Source of the DNA: Symbiodinium natans
Taxonomy: Eukaryota; Sar; Dinophyceae; Suessiales; Symbiodiniaceae
Length of the DNA stretch: 62,500 nucleotides
Direction of reading: 5' to 3'
Assembly (NCBI GenBank): GCA_905221605.1
Contig: CAJNDS010002300.1
Span: 42,501 to 105,000 of the forward strand
A program made the position numbers and the translations under genes. This document shows positions 40,550-50,739 of the stretch, piece after piece. Positions within the stretch are counted from its first letter, which is position 1. Each line of letters begins with the position of its first letter. Below the pieces are notes generated by a model. It saw only the letters and a program-made list of their open reading frames with translations. It did not search any database and was not told where the DNA came from.

Positions 40550-40637
40550 CCCACAGGCGCTCCGAGACCACGCGCCGGAAGCCTGCATCTTCGGTGTCGA
40601 TCTCGCGAGCAGTCGCTGGATTCATGGTTTGAGGGCT
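40550..40637 (-). CDS. candidate exon, unknown protein
   Basis: On the minus strand CCGAAGTTCAG precedes PQTMNPATAREIDTEDAGF and RRVVSERLWG, ending GG|GCTTTAG (GC donor) or CCT|GTGGGG. Strong peptide with mixed charge and a good acceptor. Family unknown. Confidence 0.5.
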
Positions 40638-40664
40638 CTGAACTTCGGACTCATAAGCCCTATG

Positions 40665-40761
40665 AGGGTTTAGGGTTTAGGGGTTTAGGGGTTTAGGGGT
40701 TTAGCGTTTAGGGTTTAGGGTTTGGGGTTTAGGGTTTAGGGGTTTAGGGTTTAGGATTCAG
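40665..40761 (+). repeat. (TTTAGGG)n / TTTAGGGG array
   Basis: About 13 units, five with an extra G. Confidence 0.96.
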
Positions 40762-41600
40762 GCTGCGGGGCTATAGTTGAGGCGTATGGTGTGAGGGTTG
40801 TGGGCCCTAGCGCCGTGTGTTGATTTACATGATGAGGTTGCAGTTTGCTCCTCAAGGGACCCGCACAGAAACACACACTGGGGCCGCAAACGAAAAGTTA
40901 TTGTTGTCAGATGGTCACATTTTCCCCTGAAGTTTGGGGCATGTTGGGGCACGTGGGGTCGCCTTAGTACACGCCTGCCGTGCTTTTTCTTCAGGGGCCT
41001 TGCATTCAAAACTGGTCTAATCTTCAAAAAGCCTGAAGCAATTCAAAACTCACATCGAAAACGTTTGGCACAGATGCCATAGATGCTCGAGAGGTATGTT
41101 CAGGGTTGCTCAGTGTCCTTGCTGAATGCATTTTGAAAGGACTCTTGCACCTGCATACACCTCCAGCATCTTTGGCCGTACAAAGAGCAAGAACGCTGTA
41201 AATACCCCTGTGGGACAAGTACAAGTTCCACCTCAACGTCGCTACATGTGGGAACAAAACAATTCTTATAGCAGCCAGGAGGCCATCAGCACGGCTCTTC
41301 GTGAGGGATCCCAAGTGAGGGGCATGGGGGCATGGCACGCACAATTGTGAAATTTCGAGTTGCAAATGTGTAAAATATGTCAAAAAACACAAGAAATTTA
41401 CAAGAAATATACAAGAAATATACAAGCTCCATGCTCCTTGCATACTCTGTATTTAGCTCTCCCGACGTCGACCTGCGACCAGCACACCCTAAAATGAAAA
41501 CGCTTCGTCTTGCTGGGAACCTCTGCCCGCAAACCCAAGCAGCAAAACCCACGCAACCGCACAGCGACCATGCTGGAGCACGCGGTTTCAGAAGGCAAGG
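40762..41600. other. unassigned 840 bp
   Basis: ATACAAGAAATATACAAG direct repeats at 41398-41425. Frames on both strands, none distinctive. Confidence 0.4.
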
Positions 41601-41870
41601 TAAAGTGCGTCATGTTTTTGGGGAAATCTTTGTACACTGTGGACAGTCCAATCGGCATGTGACCCCCCCCCCCTCTCCGGAGACCCAGCATCCGCCCGAT
41701 CTCGCACGCCTCCCCGTTGTCGTACATTTGAGCCAAACGAGAACCCAACTGCAGAGGGGCTTGCCGGAAAGAATAAAACGATGCTCGCCCCAAAATCCAC
41801 TTTGGAGAACCCGATGCCGACCGCACCCGGCGCTTGCCACCATGAACCGCATCGTTTGCTCGAGGCCCTA
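41601..41870 (-). CDS. coding-like minus region
   Basis: One minus frame is open for over 200 codons through 41398-42015; its best part reads WILGRASFYSFRQAPLQLGS, RLAQMYDNGEACEIGRMLG, HMPIGLSTVYKDFPKNMTH. Splice limits are not clear and a 164-codon plus frame overlaps. The product is not recognised. Confidence 0.33.
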
Positions 41871-42196
41871 ACGCGAAGGAACATGCCTGTACCCTTGGCA
41901 TCTCCGTTTCGACCTCCGCTGGTCTGCCTCTCCGCCTGTCTTGGGAGTGACCCCGGCGCCTCCAAACCAAGGTGATTAACACCCACGTACATACACTCAT
42001 CACCCACTGCTTCACCTGAAGCCAAAAACATTTGAATCCCAGAAGAACCCCTGTCCCAAGCAGACTTCGGGGCGTACCTGTAGGGAAGCACGCCGTGGAG
42101 ACGGCGGCACGCCTACAACTGTGTTCACATGTCAGGACTGCGTTGGATCATGTTGGCTTGAGGGTTACTCTTCAGGGACTTAAATATGTTCGAATC

Positions 42197-42273
42197 CAAA
42201 TGGGTGTTTAGTAGGATTCCCTGATAATGAAGACCCCAATAAGGTACCCCCTAATTTCGGAAACCCAAATGGC
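42197..42273 (-). mobile_element. MITE family E copy, inverted
   Basis: AGGTACCCCCTAATTTCGG at the right end and GTAGGATTCCCTGATAATG near the left; reads as family E on the minus strand. Confidence 0.65.
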
Positions 42274-43287
42274 ACTCCTTTGATCCAAGAATTGGATATC
42301 GCACCCTGAAGTGAGTACGGACATTCACACGAGCATGAATTCAGCTTCCGCTGCTTCACAGTAGGTTTCACAGGGGAAAACTGACGGCTTTCAAGATTTA
42401 GATGGCCAGTGTTGGGGATGGTTGCAGTGCAAGTTGTCACCGACAGCTACGATGGGGTGCCGGGTTCATTGCAAAACCCCAACATTGCCAAATCTCAGGC
42501 AAAAGCACCAAAGAACAGCTGCGTTTTCAGACGCCATGTTTCCGCGGATCGTTATGCTACCCCCTGCCGTTTCTATGGTTTTCCTGGCTTTCCTATTCGA
42601 GATGGATTCGTGCGCACTTGATTCAGCCTCATGATGTTTGGTAAAGATGCGGACTGATTCACCAGCCTATTTAATGTCAATAGGATCTGGTAACACATGG
42701 ATTGGGCCCCTAACTTAGATCTGTCAAGTCTTGTTTGTTCATTGAAGTTGGTTTCCGCATTCATTGCAGGACGTCGGCGACGGGGGGGGGTCATAGACAA
42801 ATTTGACTGGACCCAACAAGCTAGCCAGAACTTTAGTTCAAGACCTCAAACAAGTACTAAGAGAAAGGTAGAGGATGCGACGGAAGAAAAAGCGAATATA
42901 TGCTCATACATTGCCCACTGCGTCGCAGTAGCTGCCCTTCATTGTCCTACCTTTAGGCTGAAAACACGTCAAAGAGGACACTGTACCCTTCAAATCCAAT
43001 AATGACATGGCTTTGGGTTTACTTACGAGTACACCAATCTAGCCTACGCAGCCTGATACGTACATCTCGCGGTTCAAGCCATGCTTGTTTCCAGACATAC
43101 AACATGCTTCGGAACAATTGTTAGGTGCAACTATGAATCCAATCAGCTAGCAAGGTTTAGACCTAACAACGTGGAGCTCGATGAGCCCCTTGCAAAGCAG
43201 CCCAATGCTTTTCCCCCGTGTCTTGAGGATCTGCAATGGACTTCCGCGAAAGCTTCAGAACAAAAACAGCAAGCCCCAGGATCGCAA
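42274..43287. other. unassigned 1 kb
   Basis: Three plus frames of 70-100 codons at 42402-43002, one with a poly-G run (GACGGGGGGGG near 42780). No motif. Confidence 0.4.
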
Positions 43288-43328
43288 AAACCCTAAACCC
43301 TAAACCCGAAACCCTAAACCCTAAACAC
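43288..43328 (-). repeat. (CCCTAAA)n array, 5-6 units
   Basis: Followed by decayed CCCCCAAACCCCAACCC. Confidence 0.94.
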
Positions 43329-43347
43329 CCCCAAACCCCAACCCAAC

Positions 43348-43428
43348 TATTTTGTTTGGCCTGGGCTCTTTCTCTGGCCCTCCGGCGGCGGCGGCGGAGG
43401 CGGCGGATGACTGGGCAGCGGTGACGTA
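43348..43428 (-). CDS. candidate exon, Ala-rich segment
   Basis: On the minus strand GTGGACTTGTAG is followed by YVTAAQSSAASAAAAGGP and EKEPRPNKI, then ATA|GTTGGG. A GCC-triplet run contributes the alanines; another frame gives an Arg-rich peptide. Moderate support. Confidence 0.35.
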
Positions 43429-43612
43429 CTACAAGTCCACCAACCGTGCACCCAGTGTACTCCAAACCGATAGCTTGCCCGCACGGTTGGGGCACTACTT
43501 AAAATGAACATGTTTGTTCCTTATTGGCTGGGTTTAAGTATCAACAGATGTAAAATGATTTTCAATAATGGCCCAGTTACAAAGGGTTCAGAACAACAAA
43601 GGGCAGCGCGCG

Positions 43613-43654
43613 CCTAAACCCTAAACCCTAAACCCTAAACCCTAAACCCTAAAC
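43613..43654 (-). repeat. (CCCTAAA)n array, 6 units
   Basis: Perfect units. Confidence 0.97.
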
Positions 43655-43701
43655 CCGATGCGCACAGTTGTATATCAAGTGCTTCTTTGCAGCATTTCCC
43701 T
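43655..43701 (-). CDS. candidate short exon
   Basis: The minus acceptor TTTGCCATTTTTTTCAG is the best polypyrimidine tract in the window. It is followed by GNAAKKHLIYNCAHR and CGG|GTTTAG. 47 nt. Confidence 0.5.
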
Positions 43702-43751
43702 CTGAAAAAAATGGCAAAGCTCGGAAGCCATAGCTCGACAAAGCCTCCGAC

Positions 43752-43902
43752 TTAGGGTTTAGGGTTTAGGGTTTAGGGTTCAGGGTTCAGGGTTCAGGGT
43801 TCAGGGTTCAGGGTTTAGGGTTTAGGGTTTAGGGTTTAGGGTTTAGGGTTTAGGGTTTAGGGTTTAGGGTTTAGGGTTTAGGGTTTAGGGTTTAGGGTTT
43901 AA
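43752..43902 (+). repeat. (TTTAGGG)n array, 21 units
   Basis: Five consecutive TTCAGGG units at 43778-43810. Confidence 0.98.
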
Positions 43903-44105
43903 GGCTAAGGGTCTGTGGTCTATGTCTTCGGATGACGAGACATGTCCGTTTCTACTAGGAATGCCGAAGCCCGAAACAATGGCCACTTGAGCTCGAGCTT
44001 CCTTCTTCAGACATATCGCGAAACTCCCACGAAGCACGTTGCTGCTGCTACTTTAAGATCACCGTCGCTCCAACCCTCAACGCCATTGACCTTGAGTTTC
44101 TGAAA

Positions 44106-44157
44106 GCCCTAAACCCTAAACCCCTAACCCCTAACCCTAAGCCCTAAACCCCAAACC
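44106..44157 (-). repeat. (CCCTAAA)n / CCCCTAA array
   Basis: Seven units, three of them CCCCTAA or CCCTAAG. Confidence 0.93.
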
Positions 44158-44159
44158 AC

Positions 44160-44198
44160 CTTTCAACAGATCACCAGACATGAGCCTTTCGGGGAGCC
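44160..44198 (-). CDS. candidate micro-exon
   Basis: The minus strand has GGGCCTTTAG, then LPERLMSGDLLK, then AAAG|GTGGTTT. The donor precedes the array by a few bases. Confidence 0.35.
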
Positions 44199-44237
44199 CT
44201 AAAGGCCCAGACCTCCTTGTTCCCAAAGCCTCTTCCC

Positions 44238-44342
44238 AAAGAGCCCAATACCCCTGAATTAAGGAATATTCCTTAAATCACAGTAAGGACCCCTTTTATC
44301 ATTCAAGCCATATTCCTTAATTAAGGGGTATTGGGCTCTCTG
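44238..44342. mobile_element. MITE family A, copy 3
   Basis: AAAGAGCCCAATACCCCT and TTAAGGGGTATTGGGCTCT ends; the core lacks the usual GGATCC and has AAGGACCCCTTTTATC. Confidence 0.88.
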
Positions 44343-44433
44343 GGTTGAAACCGCGGAGATGCTGCGTGATGCAATTGAGGCGGACTTGATCGCTGTAGTG
44401 CCGATTTGCGTGAGGGCACTCTGAAGCTCTACC

Positions 44434-44540
44434 CAGAGAGCCCAATACCCCTTAATTAAGGAATATAGCTTAACTTATAAAGGGATCCTTATTATGATTT
44501 AAGGAATATTCCTTAAAAAAGGGGTATTGGGCTCTTTGGG
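44434..44540. mobile_element. MITE family A, copy 4
   Basis: AGAGAGCCCAATACCCCTTA and AAAAAGGGGTATTGGGCTCT ends, core GGGATCCTTATTATGATTTA. Lies 92 bp from copy 3 in the same orientation. Confidence 0.9.
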
Positions 44541-44628
44541 TACTCCAAGGACTTGCTAAGCGTCCTTAGCCCTGGGCTACTGGAATTTTGGGACCGGCAG
44601 CGCTTGGGAGATCCCAACTACACGGGGG

Positions 44629-44730
44629 CTTCCGAAATTAGGGGGTACCTGATTGGGGTCCCTTTTCATAAGGGAGTCCTACTAGTTTTGGGGTCTATAG
44701 GTCCCCTATTTTCGCAAACCCCCAAGTACC
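44629..44730 (+). mobile_element. MITE family E, copy
   Basis: TTCCGAAATTAGGGGGTACC at the left; CCCCTATTTTCGCAAACCCCC at the right. Confidence 0.75.
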
Positions 44731-44805
44731 CCTAAACCCTAAACCCTAAACCCTAAACCCTAAACCCTAAACCCTAAACCCTAAACCCTAAACCCGAAAC
44801 CCTTA
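44731..44805 (-). repeat. (CCCTAAA)n array, 11 units
   Basis: Directly abuts the right end of the MITE; last unit CCCGAAA. Confidence 0.97.
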
Positions 44806-44821
44806 CCCCCAAAAGCCCTAC

Positions 44822-44900
44822 TCCCCGAACTGAGGGGCCGAGCTCCGGTACTTTCGCCGATCTGTGGGTCTGCGCCTGCGTTCCGCAACCAGACTCATCA
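44822..44900 (-). CDS. candidate exon, Arg-rich segment
   Basis: The minus frame reads VMSLVAERRRRPTDRRKY, RSSAPQFG with the donor GGGA|GTAGGG; the acceptor is GGAATCGAG. The plus frame (GTFADLWVCACVPQPDSSL) is just as open, so the strand is unsure. Confidence 0.33.
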
Positions 44901-44918
44901 CTCGATTCCCAAACCCGA

Positions 44919-45013
44919 GGGTTTAGGGTTTAGGGTTTAGGGTTTAGGGTTTAGGGTTTAGGGTTTAGGGTTTAGGGTTTAGGGTTTAGGGTTTAGGGTT
45001 TAGGGTTTAGGGT
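44919..45013 (+). repeat. (TTTAGGG)n array, 13 units
   Basis: Perfect units. Confidence 0.98.
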
Positions 45014-45167
45014 CACCACAAACTAGTTCACACATGCGTTTTGAGAACCCAGTCCGATTCGGATGTGTGGCCTAGGGTTTGGTGACAATGGTTGCGGCTG
45101 TTGTGGATGAAAGACTTGACAGCAGCCAAAGCCCCAAGGGCCAGCACCAACAAACTGTCCGAAACAG

Positions 45168-45250
45168 GTTTTAGGGTTTAGGGTTTAGGGTTTAGGGTTT
45201 AGGGTTTAGGGTTTAGGGTTTAGGGTTTAGGGTTTAGGGTTTAGGGTTTA
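45168..45250 (+). repeat. (TTTAGGG)n array, 12 units
   Basis: Perfect after an initial TTTTAGGG. Confidence 0.98.
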
Positions 45251-45631
45251 GACCTGAACTTGAAGTCAGACTGCTTCTTGGTACTTCTTGCTTGCGGCGT
45301 GTTGTGGGAAACAACATTGGTTAAAGTTCAGATTGCTACTTACAACAGTCTTGGCTACGTATGCCTCCACTGCCTGGGGTGCCTCATATTCAACAAGGGG
45401 TCATCTGAAGCCTTACCACCCTAGCTACGCACTGAATGCTGAAGATTTCGGAATGGTCCATGCATCCAAGATGTACGTTGTAGATTGCCTGATCGAAGGC
45501 TGCACACACGTAGTGCTTCGGGGCGACAGGTGTCGGGCGGGTTTCCAAGGCTCTTGAAAAATCGCCCCACCTGTGTCGGAGAAGGGGGCATTGGCGTTGG
45601 CAGTGAGTGCGAGCGGACGTCCTGGTTGAGA
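45251..45631. other. unassigned 380 bp
   Basis: A plus frame of 89 codons (SYSTRGHLKPYHPSYALNAE) lies between two TTTAGGG arrays. No clear splice sites. Confidence 0.35.
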
Positions 45632-45755
45632 TTAGGGTTTAGGGTTTAGGGTTTAGGGTTTAGGGTTTAGGGTTTAGGGTTTAGGGTTTAGGGTTTAGGG
45701 TTTAGGGTTTAGGGTTTAGGGTTTAGGGTTTAGGGTTTAGGGTTTAGGTTTAGGG
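45632..45755 (+). repeat. (TTTAGGG)n array, 17-18 units
   Basis: Last but one unit lacks one G. Confidence 0.98.
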
Positions 45756-45939
45756 CCAAAGCGCACTGAACAATTCCGAGCACCTTGATAATGGTACAGC
45801 CCTGACATGGTCAGGTTCGTAGGCTACGGGGATTGAAGGCGAAGACTGCCCTTTTGGGTTTAACTACTTTTTCGGCAGGGGAGCTTTCTCGGATTCATTC
45901 TCGGTTTCGGAGCGAACAACCGTTTGCATCCCCAAGATG

Positions 45940-46014
45940 GTTTAGGGTTTAGGGTTTAGGGTTTAGGGTTTAGGGTTTAGGGTTTAGGGTTTAGGGTTTA
46001 GGGTTTAGGGTTTA
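45940..46014 (+). repeat. (TTTAGGG)n array, 10-11 units
   Basis: Perfect units; fifth same-direction array in 1.1 kb. Confidence 0.98.
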
Positions 46015-46409
46015 GCTTCCCCGAGTCGAGGGTTTGGGGCTTGCGGCGTGCAGGGCCTTTCGTCGAAGGCGGAAATCTGATACACTCAGTTCCCGCTGAA
46101 AACCACGCCAGTCTGCACAAGTCCGTGGAAACCTCACCACATCCCACCAAGGTTTTGGGAGGGCGGCTGAAGTTTAAGGGCGCTTGAGTCTCTGAATGAT
46201 TCTGACTGCACATAGCTGCAAAGCTCCAAGCTCTGGGCTCAACCTTGTACCCTGAAGCCCTAAATTTTCCTAATTTATCCTAGATTGCCTAAACCTTGTG
46301 CATCTTTCTGACCCTAGGCTCTAGTCAAGAAGGAAAAGTCTGATAAGGTATTGGGATGCCTCGTCATGGCCCGCATCACCAACCTGTCCGCAAACAAGCC
46401 CATCACTTG
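46015..46409. other. unassigned 395 bp
   Basis: Minus frame of about 65 codons (EVSTDLCRLAWFSAGTECIR); no clear acceptor. Confidence 0.35.
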
Positions 46410-46575
46410 CTGTTGGCTAGTAGGGAATGGGGAAATAAGGTACCACATATCCCTTATATACCCTTTAAGGGATTATACCAGGGAATGGGGGAAGAAGGGG
46501 TTCCATGTATAATCCCGAAAAGTGTAGATAGGGGATACATGGTACCTTACTCCCCCAATCCCGACTAAGCAACAG
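46410..46575. mobile_element. MITE family G, long copy
   Basis: CTGTTGGCTAGTAGGGAATG and its imperfect inverse CCAATCCCGACTAAGCAACAG at the ends. Inside, GGTACCACATATCCC and GGGGATACATGGTACC form a second nested inverted pair. Confidence 0.88.
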
Positions 46576-46644
46576 TAAGATCAAGGCTACGGCCCCAGAA
46601 TCCTCAAGCCCAGGGTGCGACCACTCTTTCCGAAAGTACCCTTT

Positions 46645-46663
46645 TTGGGGGGGGGGGGGGGGG
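46645..46663. repeat. poly-G tract
   Basis: About 18 G after six T. Confidence 0.9.
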
Positions 46664-46680
46664 TTCCAACAATCAGGATC

Positions 46681-46790
46681 CCAGAGAGCCCAATACCCCT
46701 CAATTATGGAATAGGGCTTAAATTATAAAGGGATCCTGATTATGATGTAAGGAATATTCCTTAATTAAGGGGTATTGGGCTCTTTGGGAT
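46681..46790. mobile_element. MITE family A, copy 5
   Basis: CCAGAGAGCCCAATACCCCT and AAGGGGTATTGGGCTCTTTGG ends; core AAAGGGATCCTGATTATGAT. Confidence 0.9.
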
Positions 46791-46874
46791 GATAGTCTGT
46801 GGGGGTGTATAAGGGGTGCCCCTATTTTGGGCGATGCCCACATTGGGCTGCAAGTTATGGAAGCATAGGGGCAA

Positions 46875-47016
46875 GGTTTAGGGTTTAGGGTTTAGGGTTT
46901 AGGGTTTAGGGTTTAGGGTTTAGGGTTTAGGGTTTAGGGTTTAGGGTTTAGGGTTTAGGGTTTAGGGTTTAGGGTTTAGGGTTTAGGGTTTAGGGTTTAG
47001 GGTTTAGGGTTTAGGG
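46875..47016 (+). repeat. (TTTAGGG)n array, 20 units
   Basis: Perfect units. Confidence 0.98.
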
Positions 47017-47133
47017 TAGTAGGGTTTGCCTGGTTGATCTGCCTCTCGCCACGAGACCCAGAAGGAGAAAAACAACTCGTAAATGCTACGCACCCAAGAC
47101 AAGATGACACCCCAAAGCCTTCAACACATCTGG

Positions 47134-47236
47134 GTACTTCCCAAAATAGGGGGTACCCCTTTTATACCCAAAGTAGACTAGAATCCCCTTGCAAGGGCCC
47201 CCAAAAAGGGTACCCCTACTTTCGGAAACCCCCCAA
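47134..47236 (-). mobile_element. MITE family E, copy
   Basis: CCCAAAATAGGGGGTACCCC at the left, GGGGTACCCCTACTTTCGGAA at the right, an obvious hairpin. Confidence 0.78.
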
Positions 47237-47258
47237 ATCCTAAACCCTAAGCCCTAAC
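47237..47258 (-). repeat. short CCCTAAA array
   Basis: Three units at the border of the MITE. Confidence 0.88.
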
Positions 47259-47350
47259 AGCCCCAGATATCCGAACCTCCACTCCGCAGTCCCCACGGCT
47301 GCTCCTGGGGAAAGAGGGTCCACGTAACACCCAGACTTGAGGGTCTTAGC

Positions 47351-47428
47351 TTAGGGTTTCGGGCTTTTATAGGGTTTAGGATTTAGGGTTTAGGGTTTCG
47401 GGTTTTCTAGGGTCTTAGGGCTTAGGGT
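47351..47428 (+). repeat. degenerate TTTAGGG array
   Basis: Units separated by TTTATA, TTTCTAGGG and GTCTTAGGG. Confidence 0.9.
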
Positions 47429-47527
47429 GGAGGAGTTGAATTGGGGGTCAGGGACGGACATGTGGGCTCCAGAACTGAAGGGCTCTTTGGCAAGCCCCAG
47501 AACTCTGTGAACAAAGGCATTCCTCCA

Positions 47528-47590
47528 CCCTAAGCCCTAAACCCTAAACCCTGAACCCTGAACCCTGAACCCCAAACCCTAAACCCTAAA
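47528..47590 (-). repeat. (CCCTAAA)n / CCCTGAA array
   Basis: Nine units, three CCCTGAA. On the minus side a short open frame (IYGFQGAADVAPNP) follows ACTCACAG but has no GT at the array. Confidence 0.95.
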
Positions 47591-47803
47591 TGGGATTTGG
47601 AGCCACATCTGCGGCTCCTTGAAATCCATAAATACTGTGAGTCCTACATCCAAAAATCACCAACCGCTCGAAGTCTTGACAGACCCGGCCAAAAGCTCCG
47701 GGGCCTCAAACTTTGACAAATCATAGAAGACCTACGAGTCCGGTGTGAAATCCTGAGAAGTCCTCTGCAACCTTTTTTCTGAATCCAAACAAGTTGGGTC
47801 CTC

Positions 47804-47851
47804 AAACCCTAAACCCTAAACCCTAAACCCTAAACCCTAAACCCTAAACCC
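47804..47851 (-). repeat. (CCCTAAA)n array, 7 units
   Basis: Left border of a 128 bp island. Confidence 0.97.
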
Positions 47852-47870
47852 AAAGCAGCGACTTTTTCAG

Positions 47871-47979
47871 GCATCTTGAGGCCTGCCATGTTCCACGACC
47901 GGCTTTCGCACAACTGAAGCAACCCGACTTCGGCATTTTTTCAAGGGCACCTGCTGCTTTCGCGGCGTTTAGAACAGAG
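47871..47979 (+). CDS. coding-like island, plus strand favoured by splice sites
   Basis: On the plus strand GCGACTTTTTCAG is followed by HLEACHVPRPAFAQLKQPDF and GIFSRAPAAFAAFRTE, then GAG|GTTTAG at the TTTAGGG array. On the minus strand the island is also open (NAAKAAGALEKMPKSGCFSC). This is the best plus-strand exon candidate and shows that the array can act as donor on either strand. Confidence 0.38.
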
Positions 47980-48060
47980 GTTTAGGGTTTAGGGTTTAGG
48001 GTTTAGGGTTTAGGGTTTAGGGTTTAGGGTTTAGGGTTTAGGGTTTAGGGTTTCGGGTTA
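47980..48060 (+). repeat. (TTTAGGG)n array, 11-12 units
   Basis: Ends TTTCGGGTTA. Confidence 0.98.
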
Positions 48061-49310
48061 CCCCCATAGAACCTCTAAAACAGCGCGTGCATGAGGCTGC
48101 GCCGGCCATCGGCCCTCCAGCCTCAACCCCTCCACGCCCGACTGCCCTCGCAACTTTCTGAGGGTCGCGCGAGAGGCGGCGCACGTCCGGGAACAGCAAA
48201 GGCCCTGAGGGCTCCTTGACTGCTAGGATGCAAGCGTTGCGCGAGGACCTTTGCTGGTTTAGGGTTTAGGAATCAACAAGGTCCGGGAATCTGGCGGATG
48301 GCTGTGTAAAGCTACATGAAGCCCAAGATGAGTGCACCGTTCTCTCGACGTGATGAGCCTGTTTTGCTTGCAAGGCTTGCAACTGCAGGCAATGTGGAAT
48401 CCTGGCCGTCCTGACCCTGTGAGCTTTAGCAGACCCTACACTTTATAAAATTCATCTAACCAAACTCACCCGATCTCCTCGTGGCTGTCGGGCGGCACCT
48501 GGGCCAAGGCGAAGGCCACAAGATGGGCACGAGGAACATCCCGAAACATCATGAAACATTATGGAAAAGCTCTCTTAAGATCACTTCTACGCATGTAGGG
48601 TGGCATGCCTGCGACTTAAGAGCCCGGCAGCTTCGGTGTCTTCAGCAAACTTCGTGGCTGCCATGTAAGGAGCTTTCGACCTTCAGACGGGGCAAAAGTG
48701 AACTTTGAAGGTCTCCTTTGGGTCTCTTGGAGCTAGCTGATGAACTCTAAGGGTTACCTTCACCATTGGCTTCCCAAAATCTCCGCACATCCCGCAGCAA
48801 TCATCGGGCCTGGATTACTGTAGGATACGATGTGCTAACGAAAAGGAAGGAAGGACAAAAGGAGTAAGGAAGGAAGGCGAGCAGTGCTTAAACGCCACGG
48901 CATCCCGCACTTGGCCCAGGCCATAGTCTCGACCAAGTCAGGACAAACCAGAGGGGATAGGCGAAGAATCGGATAAGGGAACTATAGTCGGATGCCAATC
49001 TGCGGATTCATGTATAGGCCAGGAGCAGTGAAAACTGGCGAGCAAAGTGGGCTCCTTTCGCTGGTGCCCCTGCAGGAGTCGGTTTGTCGACGCGCCTACG
49101 CCGTGGCCCAAGCTCCAGAAAAACGCAGGCCGGTGGCGAGAGCGAGGCATTGCCAAGAAAGATGCAGCACCACAAACGCAACCGCACCAGACCTGCCGCC
49201 ATTGAAACATCCGGGCGCAGCCAAGGAGGCCATTCATCTGGCGAGGGGAACGACGGAAGGAGTGGACACGAGGAGGGGCGAGGGCAGGACGCAAGGAACG
49301 ACGTCAAAAA
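48061..49310. other. unassigned 1.25 kb
   Basis: Two TTTAGG units at 48257-48270 and a short GGAAGGAAGGA stretch at 48845-48880. Frames of about 118 codons on both strands at 48938-49364. Confidence 0.4.
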
Positions 49311-49670
49311 GATGGCACTGCCGAGGGAAGAACTAGGAGCTGCATTGGGTCCGAGCAGACCCACGTTAAAGTGCCAGCAAAGGACTGCTTAAACCTTTAG
49401 AGTACGGAGTGGCCAAGGCACCGCATATGCCTTGAGAAAATAATGAACCCCAAAATTGGGGCCATGTGCGGTATACCAATATAATTCCTATTGAGGGATA
49501 TGAATATGAAGCATAAACCCTTTTAGTGTTTATTTCGTCCCCAAGGTATTGCTTGAAAGCGAAGGGATCTGCCATGGCGGTGCGAGAGGAACTGGCAGCT
49601 GTATTGGGTCCAAGCGGACCTGTTGGGAGCGTGGCCGCGTGGCAAAGGCAGCGCACAAATCCTCAAAAAA
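49311..49670. repeat. diverged direct duplication flanking a MITE
   Basis: The stretch around 49313-49430 (AGATGGCACTGCCGAGGGAA ... TTGGGTCCGAGCAGACC) recurs at 49570-49660 (CCATGGCGGTGCGAGAGGAA ... TTGGGTCCAAGCGGACC). The plus-strand translations ALPREELGAALGPSRPT and AVREELAAVLGPSGPV are clearly homologous. A family C element lies between them. Confidence 0.7.
49431..49547 (-). mobile_element. MITE family C, copy 3 (inverted)
   Basis: Reads on the minus strand TACCTTGGGGACGAAATAAA ... CCCCAATTTTGGGGTTCATT, matching copies 1 and 2. Confidence 0.78.
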
Positions 49671-50149
49671 TCCTCAAAGTGCAGAGTCCATCTTTGGCCG
49701 AGTATTCCGAGTTACGGCCTTGAACAACCTTCTGCCGATTGTCTTTCAAAAATCTGCGGCTGGCACTCAGACTTTGCCAGAAATATTCGGTAGCTTTCCG
49801 CGGTTTCTTGAAACTACAGATGTTGCACCACTTGTCGGCTGCTTCAGGATTCAGATTTCCCTGTCGTTGGCCAACTTGGCTGTCCGTAGGCTGGAAGCTG
49901 ACTGGGCAAAAAACACAGCTGCAACGGCTGGGGGTTTCCCCCAAATTGTACCTTATTGCTAAAAGGTCATGCTACTACTATTTGGGGGTCTATGTTAGAA
50001 TTCCCTACTGTCGTAAACCTCCGGCTCCCTTAGGTAACCTCTTCGGCAATCCTGGGTGCCGAAAGAAATGGCAGCCGCGTGGCTCCATTACACGCTGCTC
50101 GCGCTTCGCCAGGCTGCGCTTGGACGGGGCGGCCTGGCACAGAGTGCTG
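49671..50149. other. unassigned 480 bp
   Basis: Plus frames of 137-141 codons and a 93-codon minus frame overlap. A small hairpin-like stretch lies at 49962-50025 (GGTCATGCTACTACTATTTGG). Confidence 0.38.
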
Positions 50150-50275
50150 GGGTTTAGGGTTTAGGGTTTAGGGTTTGGGGTTTAGGGTTTAGGGTTTAGG
50201 GTTTAGGGTTTAGGGTTTAGGGTTTAGGGTTTAGGGTTTAGGGTTTAGGGTTAGGGTTTAGGGTTTAGGGTTTAG
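50150..50275 (+). repeat. (TTTAGGG)n array, 18 units
   Basis: One TTTGGGG and one TTAGGG unit. Confidence 0.98.
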
Positions 50276-50709
50276 TTTTGCTCAACAAGGGTGTGTGTCG
50301 GGCGGTTGGACTTCGCTGCAAGGCTTGCTGAGAAAGGAGATGTACAGGTCCAGGATTTCCGGGGGGGTAGCTCGAGTCTCTTGCGCAACTTGTGCACCCA
50401 GAAATCCCCAGGCCATGATCTTGCAGAAGTGAATTGGATGCTTATGCAATCCTCATTGGTTTCATTGGCGGTTTTCCAGTGATTTCATCGTTTCTTTTCT
50501 TTTTCTTCGAATGTCATGCGAGCACCATGGTTAACCTTGTCGCCGCCCTTGAGTCTTCAACCCTGAGCCCTGCATCCTAAAGGCACATGCCATGGCGCAG
50601 CACAACCTTCCGACGGGTGGTGGGTTTTGTGCATTTTGGATGGGGCTCTGACCATCCGATCTGGTCTAGTTGCAGCGGCTGCGTCGGGATTCCAGTCTTG
50701 CACCCTCAC
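50276..50709. other. unassigned 430 bp
   Basis: Frames on both strands, no repeat. Confidence 0.4.
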
Positions 50710-50739
50710 GTGGAAAGCACAATTGATGCATATTTTTTC
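50710..50739 (-). CDS. candidate micro-exon
   Basis: The minus strand has GTGCACTGAAG, then EKICINCAFH, then CAC|GTGAGG, a good donor. The frame is also open on either side. Confidence 0.3.
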
